Assembly: GCA_963772375.1 (NCBI GenBank)
Contig: CAVYXG010000001.1
Span: 930,001-994,000, forward strand
Direction: 5' to 3'
DNA: 64,000 nucleotides
DNA from: DATBHM01 sp963772375
GTDB taxonomy: Bacteria > Actinomycetota > UBA4738 > JACQTL01
The notes beneath the pieces are model-generated. The model saw nothing but the letters and a program-made list of their open reading frames with translations. It had not been told where the DNA came from and did no database searches. The position numbers and the translations under genes are program-made. Positions 56,092 through 64,000 of this stretch are shown here, in pieces (within the stretch, counting starts at the first letter, position 1; each line of letters starts with the position of its first letter).

Positions 56092-57996
56092 ATGGGATTC
56101 ACCGTGTCGGAACCGAACCGCCGCCCGTCCCCCATCGTGCTGGTCGTCACGGCGCTCGTCGCCGCGTTCGCCATTGCGCTCGTCGTCGCGCTCGTCGGCA
56201 GCGTGCTGATGTCGGTGGTGGCGGGACTCCTCGTCCTAGGGGCCGGCTCGGCGATCGCCTGGCGGCAGCGCGACCCGTCGACCGACGTGTCCCGGCGCCG
56301 GTTCCTGGCCACGATGGGCGCCACCGGGGTCGGAGCGATCGTGGTCGGGTCCGGCATCGGCCGGGCCGTCGAGCGGTCCGGCAAGCCCGACCCCGGCCCC
56401 ACGCTCCAGGCGATGGCCCACAGGGTCGGAGCCCAGGGGATGGAGTTCCTCCGGCGAGGGGCGCATCCCGAGCGATCCGGCGACCTCCAGCTGGTGCTCT
56501 CGCCGTGGAACACGTCGAACTACTCGTTCGAGTCGCTGAAGCTCGAACACGACGACCCCCGGTCGAGTCACGCGATGCTGTGGGGCTACACCGAGCGCAT
56601 CCCGCTGGTCGTGTTCGCTCCGGGCATCGTCCAGCCCTCGGACTCCACGGAGCCCGTCACGCTGGCCGACCTCGCTCCCACGACGGCGCGGCTGATGGGG
56701 TTCCCCTTCTCGACCCCGGACGGGCAGGTGCTCCCCGGCGTCCCGAAGCCGACGGGCAGGGTGAAGGTCATCGTTACGTACGTCATCGACGGCGGCGGGT
56801 GGAACGTCCTCACCAAGTGGGGCGACGCCTGGCCGAACCTCCGCCGCATGATGGGCGAGGGTGCGAACTTCCGGAACGCCACCATGGGGTCGTTCCCCTC
56901 GGTCACCGCCTGCGCGCACACCACGATCGGGACGGGGCGGTTCCCGATGCACCACGGGATCTCCGGGCACAACGTCCGCGTGGACGGCCACGTGCAGAAG
57001 GCGTGGGGCGAGCTCGGGAACGCCGACCCCTCGTACCTGCTGATCCCGACGCTCGCCATGGACTACGCGGACGCGACGAAACACCAGGCGTGGGTCGGCG
57101 AGATCGGCTACCAGATCTGGCACGTCGGGATGACGTCCGACCCGGGGAAAGGGCCAGGTGGCAAGCTCCCGGTGGGCATCTACTGGGACGAGGACGTCAC
57201 CGACCACTGGCTGCCGCAGAACCCCGACCTGTTCCGGATGCCCGACGGGATGCCGCCGCGGGCGTTCCTGACCGAGAAGCTCGTCGGCTACTTCGGCGAG
57301 AGCGACGGCAAGAAGATCGACCGTCGCGGCAAGAAGGTGTGCTGCTCGCCGCCGATCGTCGAGTATCAGAGCGAGATCATCGCGCAGACCCTGAGGAACG
57401 AGCCCATCGGCCAGGGGGACGCCACCAGCCTGCTGTACATCAACTACAAGGCGCCGGACTACACCGGTCACGTCGTGAACATGAACGACCACGACGAGAT
57501 GGTCGTGCTGCACCAGGTGGACGCGGAGCTCGGGCGGCTCCGGTCGATGCTGGAGCAGGCCTTCCGGCCGGGCGAGTTCGCGCTGATCGTCACGGCGGAC
57601 CACGGGCAGTGTCCGCTGATCGACACCGCCGGGGGCGTCCGGCTGGACCCGATCCAGTTCCAGGACGACATCGCGAGCCGGTTCGGCAAGTCGGTGTGGC
57701 AGGTGGCGACGCTCGACGACGTGAAGCCGTCCGAGGTGTACCTCGACGGCCGCGCGATGGCCGACTCCGGGACGAACGCCGACGAGATCGCCGCCTCGTT
57801 CGTCGACTACCGGTACGCCGACAACATCGGGCCGTACATCTCGCCGGCAGCGATCGACCGGGGTCGTCGGTTGCAGCGGGAGTTCTCGGGCGTCTTCCCG
57901 AAGGACTTCCTCCTGCGGCTCTCCCAGGACCGCACCTCGACGTACGGCGCGGGCAACTACCCCGACGCGGACCCGGGCATCCCGAATCTCGGCTGA
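56092..57996 (+). CDS. Alkaline phosphatase superfamily nucleotide pyrophosphatase/phosphodiesterase-like protein
   Basis: The 634-residue protein has two N-terminal membrane helices (about residues 14-36 and 38-55), then SRRRFLATMGATG, a Tat-like twin-arginine stretch. The catalytic domain (about 225-600) has VIDGGGWN with a metal Asp, GSFPSVTACAHTTIGTG with the nucleophile Thr/Ser region, INYKAPDYTGHV, and VTADHGQ with the Asp-His metal pair. These match type I phosphodiesterase/nucleotide pyrophosphatase enzymes. It would act outside the membrane on phosphate esters. The ATG at 56092 lies inside a possible -10 (GACAAT), so GTG at 56104 may be the real start. Confidence 0.82.
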   Translation: MGFTVSEPNRRPSPIVLVVTALVAAFAIALVVALVGSVLMSVVAGLLVLGAGSAIAWRQRDPSTDVSRRRFLATMGATGVGAIVVGSGIGRAVERSGKPDPGPTLQAMAHRVGAQGMEFLRRGAHPERSGDLQLVLSPWNTSNYSFESLKLEHDDPRSSHAMLWGYTERIPLVVFAPGIVQPSDSTEPVTLADLAPTTARLMGFPFSTPDGQVLPGVPKPTGRVKVIVTYVIDGGGWNVLTKWGDAWPNLRRMMGEGANFRNATMGSFPSVTACAHTTIGTGRFPMHHGISGHNVRVDGHVQKAWGELGNADPSYLLIPTLAMDYADATKHQAWVGEIGYQIWHVGMTSDPGKGPGGKLPVGIYWDEDVTDHWLPQNPDLFRMPDGMPPRAFLTEKLVGYFGESDGKKIDRRGKKVCCSPPIVEYQSEIIAQTLRNEPIGQGDATSLLYINYKAPDYTGHVVNMNDHDEMVVLHQVDAELGRLRSMLEQAFRPGEFALIVTADHGQCPLIDTAGGVRLDPIQFQDDIASRFGKSVWQVATLDDVKPSEVYLDGRAMADSGTNADEIAASFVDYRYADNIGPYISPAAIDRGRRLQREFSGVFPKDFLLRLSQDRTSTYGAGNYPDADPGIPNLG

Positions 57997-58073
57997 GCGA
58001 TCGGTTCCCCGTCGATCGACCCGCCACGCGGCCCGTCCCGGCCGGGCGTGGACGCCGATGGGAGAATCCCGGG

Positions 58074-61000
58074 ATGACGGACAGTCAGCCCAGGGAAGAA
58101 CGTCGGACCGTCACCGCCCTGTTCGCCGACCTCGTGGGTTCGACGCCGCTCGTTGGGCGGCTCGATCCGGAAGAGGTCCGGTTGATCGTCGGCGAGGCGG
58201 TCGCCCGAATCGTTCGCCGGGTCGAGGCCTACGGGGGGACGGTCAAGGACCTGGCCGGCGACGGGGTGCTGGCGCTGTTCGGCGCGCCCACGGCGCACGA
58301 GGACGACACCGAGCGCGCGGTTCGGACCGGCCTCGCCGTCGCCGAGGAGATCGACGAGTACGGCGAGGACGTCGCCCGCGGCTGGGACGTGGAGCCGCTC
58401 CGGGTTCGCGTCGGCGTGTCCACCGGGCCGGTCGTCGTCGGCGAGATCGGCGCGGGGAGCCGCGTCGAGTACGGCGCCACCGGCGACGCCGTCAACGTCG
58501 CGGCCCGCCTCCAGTCCGCGGCCGATCCGGGCGGCGTGCTCGTCGCCGACTCGGCCCGCCGTCTGGTCGAGCCACTGTTCGAATGGGGCGACGAGCAGAA
58601 GCTCGATCTCAAGGGCCGGGACGAACCGGTCACGGCGAGCCCGGCCCTCGGCGCCCACGAGGCCGGCGAGAAGGTCCGCGGCCTCGAAGGGACACAGGTT
58701 CGGATGGTCGGCCGCCAGCGCGAGCTGGACGTCGTCCGGGAGGCGGTCGGCCAGGTCCTCGCGGGAGCCGGCGCGATCCTGTTCGTCACCGGGGAACCGG
58801 GCATCGGCAAGAGCCGGCTCCTCGCCGAGATCCACGACCTGGCCACCGACCAGCCGTCGGAACGGCCGGTGACGTGGCTCGAGGGCAGGTGCGTCTCGTA
58901 CGGCGAGACGCTGCCGTACTGGCCGTTCCGGGACCTGCTCCGGCGGTGGCTGGGCGGCTCGGCCGACGACCCCGAGATCCGCGTCCGGATCTCGCTGCAG
59001 CGGTCGGTCGAAAAGGTGTTCGGCGACCGGGCGAAGGAGGTCGCGCCGTACCTCGCCGCCGTGCTCGGCCTGACGCCCGACCCCGAGGCCGAGGCCCGCC
59101 TGGCGACGCTCTCGCCGGAGGCCCTGCAGTACCGGACGTTCGAGGTGGTCCACCACCTGATCGAGAAGATGGCCAGGGACGGTCCGGTCGTGGTGGCCCT
59201 CGAGGACCTCCACTGGGCCGACGCGACGTCGCTCCAGCTCGTCCAGCGGCTGCTGCCGCTGTCGGAGTCGTCGGCCGTCCTGTTCGTCGTGACGCTCCGG
59301 CCGGAGCGCGACCACCCCGCGTGGTCGGTCCGGGAGAGCGCGGTGTGGACGCTCCCCCACCGGGCCCGCGACCTCGCGCTGGAGGCGCTCTCCGGCCGGG
59401 CGGACCGCGAGCTGCTCCACGCGCTCGTCGGCGAGGACGTGCTGCCGGACGCCCTCGAACGGCGCGTCGTGGCCGGCGCCGAGGGGAACCCGTTCTTCCT
59501 CGAGGAGCTGGTGCGGTCGCTGGTCGATGCCGGCGCGCTCGTCCGCGGGGACGACGGGGGGTGGCGGTTCGACCACGAGGTCGTCGTCGAGGTACCGGCC
59601 AGCGTCGAGAAGGTCCTGCTGGCCCGCATCGACCGGCTGTCACCGTCCTGCCACCGGGTGCTGACGGCGGCGTCGGTGCTGGGGCGCCAGTTCGGCCAGC
59701 CGGTGCTGGAGGCCGTGCTGGCCGCCGAGGGGGAACCCTCGGAGGACGTCGAACCGGCCCTCGCCGAGCTGCAGCGGCTCGACCTCCTGCGGCTCGAACG
59801 GCGGTGGCCGCAGCCGGAGTTCCGGTTCAAGCACGTGCTGATCCAGGAGACCGCGTACCGCACGCTGGTCGGGACGGACCGCCGCCGGCTCCACCGGCGG
59901 GCCGCCGAGTGGCTGGAGGAGGAGTCGTCGGGCGAGTCGCGGTCCTACGGCGTCCTCGCGCACCACTGGCTGGCCGCCGAGGACGAGGAGAAGGCCGTCC
60001 GGTACCTCACGATCGCGGCCGACCGGGCACGCCAGGAGTACGCGCTGGACGAGGCCATCGCGCAGTACCGCGAGCTGCTGCCGCTCATGGAACGCCGGGG
60101 CGAACGACGGGAGATGGCCGTCGTGCTGTTCAAGCTGGCGCTCGCGCTGCACGTGTCGCTGCGGTTCGCCGAGGCGAACGATACCTACCAGCGGGCGTTC
60201 GAGCTGTGGACGCCGCCGGAGCCCCGTTCGGAGGCGCCCACCGAGACGCTCCGCCTGGCGAGCAGCTTCCTGCCCAACGACAACGACCCCACGTCGGCGA
60301 TCGCGTGGCCGAACATCCAACTCTGCATGCAGCTGTTCGACCGGCTGGTGGAGGCATGGCCGGAGCGGACAATCGTGCCGTCGCTGGCCGACCGGTGGGA
60401 GATCTCACCCGACGGCCTGCGGTACGTGTTCCACCTCCGCGACGGATTGCAGTGGTCCGACGGGGAGCCGCTCACGGCGCACGACGTCGAGTTCGGGATC
60501 AAACGGGTGCTGGACCCCCAGGCACCCGGCTCGAGCGTGGCGATCTACTTCGTGCTGGAGAACGGCCAGGACTACGCGCTCGGGCGGAACCACGACGCCG
60601 ACGCGATCGGCGTCCGCGCGCTCGACGACCGGACCGTGGAGTTCCGCCTGGCGGCGCCCGCGCCGTACTTCCTCAGCGTGATGAACCGGCCGGACGGCGG
60701 CCCCCAGCCCCGGCACGCGATCGAACGCGACGGCGCTGCTTGGGCCGATCCCGCGCACCAGGTGGTGAGCGGGCCGTTCCGCATCGCCGAGCGCGGCGAC
60801 GACCGCCTGGCGCTGGAACGGACCGGCCCCTCGCGGCGCCGCCCGGGGAACGTCGCCCGCGTCGAGTACGTCCACGAGGCGGTGACGCACGCGCTCGACG
60901 ATTACGTGAGCGGCGGGCTCGACATGGTGGCCGTGCGGTACACGCCCCGTCTGGCCGACCTGGTGCCGGACGAGGCGCCCGACGCGCACCTTGGCCCGGC

Positions 61001-61730
61001 GGCCTGGTCCGGATACCTGGCGTTCGACCACCTGAGTGAGCCCACCTCGAACCTCGACCTCCGCCGGGCGCTGGCCCACGCGGTCGACCGGGAGGCGCTC
61101 GCATCCGTCGTGCCGGTGAACATGGTCCTCGCCACCGGCGGGATCGTGCCGCCGGCGCTGCAGGGGAACACGCCGGACATCGCGCTGCGGTTCGACCCGG
61201 ACCGGGCGCGGGAGCACCTGACGAGGTCCGGGTTCGCCGGCGAGCTGGGGATGGCCGGGCTGGAGGAGGATCGGCGGCTCCTCGACGTCGTCGCCGAGTC
61301 GTGGCGGGCGGCGCTCGCCCTCGATGTCGAGGTCCGAACATGGTCGTTCGCGGACGCGGCGAAGGTCCGACGCCCGACCGAGATCGCGCCCGTGTACTTC
61401 ACCGGCTGGCTGCCGGGCTATCCGGACCCCGAGTACTACCTCCGGCTGCTGTTCCAGTCGGACAGCCGAACCAACGAGGGCGGGTTCTCGTCGGCGGCCT
61501 TCGACGACCTCATCGAACGGGCCCGCCAGGAGCGGAGCGACCGCTCGCGGCTGGAGCTGTTCCACGAGGCCGACCGCATGGCCGTGGCCGACCGGGTGGC
61601 GGTGATCCCGCTGGTCTACGGCCGCTCCCTCGCCATCCTGAAGTCCTGGGTCCGCGGCTGGTGGGAGTTCGGCAAGTCCTCATCGAACTACGCCGATCTG
61701 GAGGTCGATCGCCCCTCGTCGCGCCCCTGA
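58074..61730 (+). CDS. Class III cyclase-AAA ATPase-TPR-oligopeptide-binding-protein (SBP_bac_5) fusion
   Basis: One frame encodes 1218 residues. Residues about 12-185 form a class III nucleotide cyclase (TALFADLVGSTPLVG, AGDGVLALFGAP, the ATGDAVNVAARLQ catalytic Asn-Arg). Residues about 210-590 form a STAND/AAA-type ATPase with FVTGEPGIGKSRLL (Walker A about 240) and VALEDLHWAD. Residues about 600-720 are TPR-like helices. Residues about 730-1218 are a family 5 solute-binding protein (LADRWEISPDGLRYVFHLRDG, YFTGWLPGYPDPEYYLRLL). There is no signal peptide or membrane helix, so the binding domain would sit in the cytoplasm, where it could sense a peptide or nickel-like ligand. The start is ATG at 58074. 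Confidence 0.88.
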   Translation: MTDSQPREERRTVTALFADLVGSTPLVGRLDPEEVRLIVGEAVARIVRRVEAYGGTVKDLAGDGVLALFGAPTAHEDDTERAVRTGLAVAEEIDEYGEDVARGWDVEPLRVRVGVSTGPVVVGEIGAGSRVEYGATGDAVNVAARLQSAADPGGVLVADSARRLVEPLFEWGDEQKLDLKGRDEPVTASPALGAHEAGEKVRGLEGTQVRMVGRQRELDVVREAVGQVLAGAGAILFVTGEPGIGKSRLLAEIHDLATDQPSERPVTWLEGRCVSYGETLPYWPFRDLLRRWLGGSADDPEIRVRISLQRSVEKVFGDRAKEVAPYLAAVLGLTPDPEAEARLATLSPEALQYRTFEVVHHLIEKMARDGPVVVALEDLHWADATSLQLVQRLLPLSESSAVLFVVTLRPERDHPAWSVRESAVWTLPHRARDLALEALSGRADRELLHALVGEDVLPDALERRVVAGAEGNPFFLEELVRSLVDAGALVRGDDGGWRFDHEVVVEVPASVEKVLLARIDRLSPSCHRVLTAASVLGRQFGQPVLEAVLAAEGEPSEDVEPALAELQRLDLLRLERRWPQPEFRFKHVLIQETAYRTLVGTDRRRLHRRAAEWLEEESSGESRSYGVLAHHWLAAEDEEKAVRYLTIAADRARQEYALDEAIAQYRELLPLMERRGERREMAVVLFKLALALHVSLRFAEANDTYQRAFELWTPPEPRSEAPTETLRLASSFLPNDNDPTSAIAWPNIQLCMQLFDRLVEAWPERTIVPSLADRWEISPDGLRYVFHLRDGLQWSDGEPLTAHDVEFGIKRVLDPQAPGSSVAIYFVLENGQDYALGRNHDADAIGVRALDDRTVEFRLAAPAPYFLSVMNRPDGGPQPRHAIERDGAAWADPAHQVVSGPFRIAERGDDRLALERTGPSRRRPGNVARVEYVHEAVTHALDDYVSGGLDMVAVRYTPRLADLVPDEAPDAHLGPAAWSGYLAFDHLSEPTSNLDLRRALAHAVDREALASVVPVNMVLATGGIVPPALQGNTPDIALRFDPDRAREHLTRSGFAGELGMAGLEEDRRLLDVVAESWRAALALDVEVRTWSFADAAKVRRPTEIAPVYFTGWLPGYPDPEYYLRLLFQSDSRTNEGGFSSAAFDDLIERARQERSDRSRLELFHEADRMAVADRVAVIPLVYGRSLAILKSWVRGWWEFGKSSSNYADLEVDRPSSRP

Positions 61731-61744
61731 GCCCTGCTGTCCCG

Positions 61745-61762
61745 GCTTCCAAATGCGGAAGC
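61745..61762. other. Hairpin between convergent genes
   Basis: GCTTCC, six unpaired bases, then GGAAGC form a 6-bp hairpin in the 47-base gap between the cyclase-fusion stop and the vapC stop. No T-run follows, so termination is only possible, not shown. Confidence 0.25.
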
Positions 61763-61777
61763 ATGGTCAACAGCTCG

Positions 61778-62176
61778 TTACGGACGAAGGAGCTCGACGA
61801 CAGTGAGCCTCCGGGCGGCTCTGGCAAGGCGGCCGTCGGCCGTCAGCAGGGTCGCGCCGAGGCCCGCGGCGAGCACCACGTAGAGGGCGTCGTACACCGT
61901 GAGGTTCCGGACGAGCCCGGACGCCGCGGCGAGGAGTGGCGAGTGCGGGTACCGAACCAGGGGCAGCCCGGCGAGGTGGCCGATGGCCAGCCGGGCCCGA
62001 TCCGCCCGAATCTGCCCGGTGAGCACGTACCGGCGGAGCACCTGACCGACCTCCGCGTCGATCAGGTGGGGCGCATGCGCCTCGCCCTCCCCGGCGAGCC
62101 GTCGGCTCACCCGTTCGCCGTGCGGGGGGACGTCCAGGAGCAGGTGGACGGCGGCCGACGCATCCAGGACGATCAC
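61778..62176 (-). CDS. vapC: PIN-domain ribonuclease toxin (VapC family)
   Basis: The 132-residue protein starts MIVLDASAAVHLLL, giving the first acidic residue of the PIN active site (Asp5). Others are in LIDAEVGQVLRR (Asp/Glu), LTVYDALYVVLA (Asp about 95) and LLTADGRLAR (Asp about 113), the full quartet of VapC RNases. It cleaves RNA unless held by VapB. The start is GTG at 62176, 19 bases after the antitoxin stop. Confidence 0.92.
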   Translation of the reverse strand: MIVLDASAAVHLLLDVPPHGERVSRRLAGEGEAHAPHLIDAEVGQVLRRYVLTGQIRADRARLAIGHLAGLPLVRYPHSPLLAAASGLVRNLTVYDALYVVLAAGLGATLLTADGRLARAARRLTVVELLRP

Positions 62177-62195
62177 GGATGCCGACGCGGGTTCA

Positions 62196-62426
62196 TCATC
62201 GGGCGTCGCGCTCGCCCCGCACGGCGGAGGACGGATCCTCCGCGAGACGGGTCAGACCCTGCGCCCGGATGGCCGCGAGGATCTCCTCCAGCGTCGGCCG
62301 CGCGGCCACCACCTCGATCTCGCGGAGCAGGTAGTCGGAGAGGGAGAGCCCCTCTCGCGCGGCCCTCACCTTCAGCGACCGGTGGAGATCCTCGGGCACG
62401 TTCCTGATCTGGATCATCCTGCTCAT
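62196..62426 (-). CDS. vapB: VapB/FitA-type ribbon-helix-helix antitoxin
   Basis: The 76-residue protein begins MSRMIQIRNVPEDLHRSLKVRAA, the FitA/Arc ribbon-helix-helix fold, followed by GLSLSDYLLREIE and an acidic tail that would wrap the PIN toxin. The start is ATG at 62426, with CGGAGC just upstream. It lies before vapC in the usual antitoxin-first order. A perfect inverted repeat at 62442-62458 is a likely autoregulatory site. Confidence 0.9.
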   Translation of the reverse strand: MSRMIQIRNVPEDLHRSLKVRAAREGLSLSDYLLREIEVVAARPTLEEILAAIRAQGLTRLAEDPSSAVRGERDAR

Positions 62427-62441
62427 GCTCCGAACATTAGC

Positions 62442-62458
62442 GCATGTGCAGCACATGC
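62442..62458. promoter_or_regulatory. Inverted repeat, likely VapB operator
   Basis: GCATGTGC, one central A, and GCACATGC form a perfect 8-bp inverted repeat 15 bases upstream of the vapB start. Type II antitoxins repress their own operon through such palindromes. Confidence 0.55.
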
Positions 62459-62540
62459 AGCCCGCCTGGTCGCCGGAGGGTGACCGATCGAGCTCGCAGC
62501 CGGGTGTTCGGTACCTCCGGCGGCCGGTGAAACCGCTGCC

Positions 62541-62961
62541 CTATCGGTCCTCCCGGACGAGCACGGCCACGGCCCGGGCGAACCCCTCCAGGTCCGCCAG
62601 GCCCGAGTCGATGGCCCGGTGCACGAGCACGTCGTCGACGTCTTCATAGAGATGGACCAGGCGATTGCGCAGGCCGGCCAGGTCACGCAGCCGCCCGGCC
62701 AGGCCCGGTTCCAGGACGCCCCGTTCCTCGAGGACAGAGAAGCCGTCGCGGAAGTCTCGCGGCGTTCGCCACCCCTCGGACGAGATGAGGTGGTTCGTGA
62801 GCTCGATGCACACCTGCGCCGCCGCCTGCACGAGGTAGCGCCCCCGCGAACGCCTGGTCTGCGAGGTACACGTCGGCCGGCATCGCGGCGAGCCGGGCGA
62901 GTCGCTCGCGGTACCGGTCGAGCGTCTGCAGCAGGCCGCGGACCCTCCCGGCATCGACCAT
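62541..62961 (-). CDS. hepT: HepT-like HEPN ribonuclease toxin (DUF86), frameshifted at a G5 run
   Basis: The first 40 residues (MVDAGRVRGLLQTLDRYRER to VYLADQAF) and the last 98 (YLVQAAAQVCIELTNHLI to VAVLVREDR) match one HepT-type protein but lie in different frames. They are separated by a run of five C on the plus strand (62841-62845). The HEPN active-site motif is intact in the second part: RNRLVHLYEDVDD, the Rx4HxY with the Tyr modified by the partner. As written, translation would stop at 62683. A one-base change restores the full 139 residues. Either a sequencing error or an inactivated toxin; with an intact antitoxin, both are tolerable. ATG at 62961 overlaps the antitoxin stop by one base. 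Confidence 0.7.
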
Positions 62962-63356
62962 CAGCCGGCCTTCCCCGCGGCCCGCCGGAGGTAGGCCTCG
63001 GTGAGGGCCTGGAGTGTCGGGAGGAAGTCGAAGTACTCCGAGCGCGTGCGGACCTCGAAGCCCACCCGCCGGGACTCGTCCGCGACGAAGACCGGACGCC
63101 CCTCCTGCACCACACGGCCCCGGAGCTCGAGCGCGGCGTCGTTCAGCACCAGGAGATCGACGTCCGCAACACCGAGCGCGTCGGCGAGGCGACCGGCGAG
63201 CCGCTCCCGTTCCAGGAGCCCGAGGCTCCGATCGAGCAGCACGGCCACGTCCGTGTCGCTCGAGTGGCGATGATCGCCTCGGGCCCGGGACCCGAACAGG
63301 TAGGCGAACACGACTCCGAACTCGCGACATGCCGCTGCGAGGCGCTCGTCGTCCAT
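62961..63356 (-). CDS. mntA: MntA-type minimal nucleotidyltransferase antitoxin
   Basis: The 131-residue protein has the nucleotidyltransferase motif LFGSRARGDHRHSSDTDVAV (GSx10DxD, about residues 20-39) and a further Asp in DVDLLVLND. In the MntA-HepT toxin-antitoxin system this enzyme adds AMP units to the HepT tyrosine and so disarms the toxin. The start is ATG at 63356. It is followed directly by hepT, the standard order, with a TGATG overlap. Confidence 0.9.
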   Translation of the reverse strand: MDDERLAAACREFGVVFAYLFGSRARGDHRHSSDTDVAVLLDRSLGLLERERLAGRLADALGVADVDLLVLNDAALELRGRVVQEGRPVFVADESRRVGFEVRTRSEYFDFLPTLQALTEAYLRRAAGKAG

Positions 63357-63437
63357 GGCCGAGCCAGTGTAGGCCCGCCTGCCGACGCTTCCGAGACCAG
63401 GCCGCGCAGGTGGTCGCCTTCCGACCTCGAACAGGAG

Positions 63438-64000
63438 TCAGGGATCGCGTTCCACCGGGAGGTCGAGGCGGCGGCCCCATTCCTCCCAGCCGGCGTCGTA
63501 CAGGCGGCCGTCCTCGATGCCGGCGCAGTGGAGCGCGTACAACAGCGCGCTGGCGCTGATTCCGACGCCACACTGCGTGATGACGCCGGTGCGTTCGTCG
63601 ACGCCTGTTTCCCCGAACATCGAACGCAGCTCGTCCGGTTCCTTGATCGTGCCGTCGTGGCGATACAGCGTCGGCGCGGGGACGCTGCGGGCCCACGGGA
63701 TGCGGCCCGCCCGGATGTCGCCGCGGGGCGTGTGGGCGATGCCGTCGGCGTCGGGCTCGATGTGGCCCGTCTCGAACCACACCGCCCGACCCGCGTGCTG
63801 CTCGGGCGGGCGCGAGTCGAGCACGACCACGTCGTCGCGACCCGCCGCGTGGACCACGTCTCCGACGGTCGCCGGATGAACCGCGCTCGGCCGCGGCGTC
63901 CACACGGCGCCGGTGCGCGGCTCGCCCGGAGGGTCGCTCGACACCGGGCGGCCGTCGGCGACCCACCGTTCCCATTCGCCGTTCAGGATGCGGACGCCGT
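63438..64000 (-). CDS. Sulfurtransferase (two-rhodanese, thiosulfate/3-mercaptopyruvate type), 5' end outside the window
   Basis: The frame is open to the right edge, so only the C-terminal 187 residues are visible. At the edge, GVRILNGEWERWVADGRPV is the end of the first rhodanese domain. The second domain has VVVLDSRPPEQHAG, GRIPWARSVPAP, and the active-site loop ITQCGVGISASAL with the catalytic Cys (CGVGIS). A GTG at 63944 is internal and not the start. It would move sulfur from thiosulfate or mercaptopyruvate to a nucleophile. It might supply the MoeZ-like enzyme, which lacks its own rhodanese domain. Confidence 0.88.
   Translation of the reverse strand, partial: GVRILNGEWERWVADGRPVSSDPPGEPRTGAVWTPRPSAVHPATVGDVVHAAGRDDVVVLDSRPPEQHAGRAVWFETGHIEPDADGIAHTPRGDIRAGRIPWARSVPAPTLYRHDGTIKEPDELRSMFGETGVDERTGVITQCGVGISASALLYALHCAGIEDGRLYDAGWEEWGRRLDLPVERDP

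Noticed and set aside
56505..58073. Upstream extension of the cyclase-SBP fusion frame
   Set aside because: It overlaps the phosphodiesterase-fold gene in another frame and encodes no domain; the cyclase starts at 58074.
1..64000. tRNA, rRNA, insertion sequences and phage genes
   Set aside because: None were recognised in the short intergenic gaps or among the coding regions.

Overview
The window is about 64 kb of very GC-rich DNA, packed almost entirely with bacterial protein genes. Many neighbours overlap by 4 bp (ATGA or GTGA), GTG starts are common, and some starts look leaderless. Gene content and order point to an actinobacterium (Actinomycetota). The best evidence is the block 36134-41782, which has the order Mec, MoeZ-like, CysO, CysM, MurI, Rv1339-like, RNase PH, RdgB seen in Mycobacterium. 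I cannot place it below phylum; a deep-branching or uncultured lineage is likely. I saw no rRNA, tRNA, CRISPR array, insertion sequence or prophage, and no stretch longer than 300 bases lacks a gene.

Layout: 81-9779 (minus) holds an MMPL transporter with a huge coiled-coil insert, a DHA2 drug exporter, a CPA antiporter, a chimeric gene remnant and a carrier-HEAT-cNMP fusion. 9930-13664 holds a YHS mini-protein, a MerR-headed cyclase, a flavin monooxygenase with a Cys/His-rich small partner, and small exported proteins. 13737-32065 is a catabolic island of two divergent operons. The left arm encodes an RbsABC-type importer, two amidohydrolases (one fused to a permease) and an XRE-cupin regulator. 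The right arm encodes an M24 hydrolase, an E1 alpha/beta thiamine-diphosphate dehydrogenase, a third amidohydrolase, a bicupin, dehydrogenases and a glycosyltransferase. 32091-36062 holds secreted and signalling proteins. 36134-42937 is the housekeeping and cysteine block, ending in selD, which carries an in-frame UGA where the catalytic Cys/Sec belongs. 43030-48019 is an RsbU/RsbV/RsbW-type partner-switching module. 48023-57996 holds fabI, an adenosine deaminase, two CrtI-like oxidoreductases, an M1 peptidase, a GcvT-like protein and a phosphodiesterase-fold enzyme. 58074-61730 is a cyclase-ATPase-TPR-solute-binding-protein fusion. 61778-63356 has VapBC and MntA-HepT toxin-antitoxin pairs, and a sulfurtransferase runs off the right end.

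How it fits together: cyclic-nucleotide signalling is unusually dense, with two class III cyclases, two cNMP-binding proteins and an Rv1339-like phosphodiesterase. The catabolic island looks like a self-contained uptake and degradation unit for a nitrogenous, possibly heterocyclic compound; the substrate cannot be read from the sequence. The UGA in selD implies that this organism decodes selenocysteine. Three genes carry single-base frameshifts in or next to C/G runs, so some consensus errors are possible.
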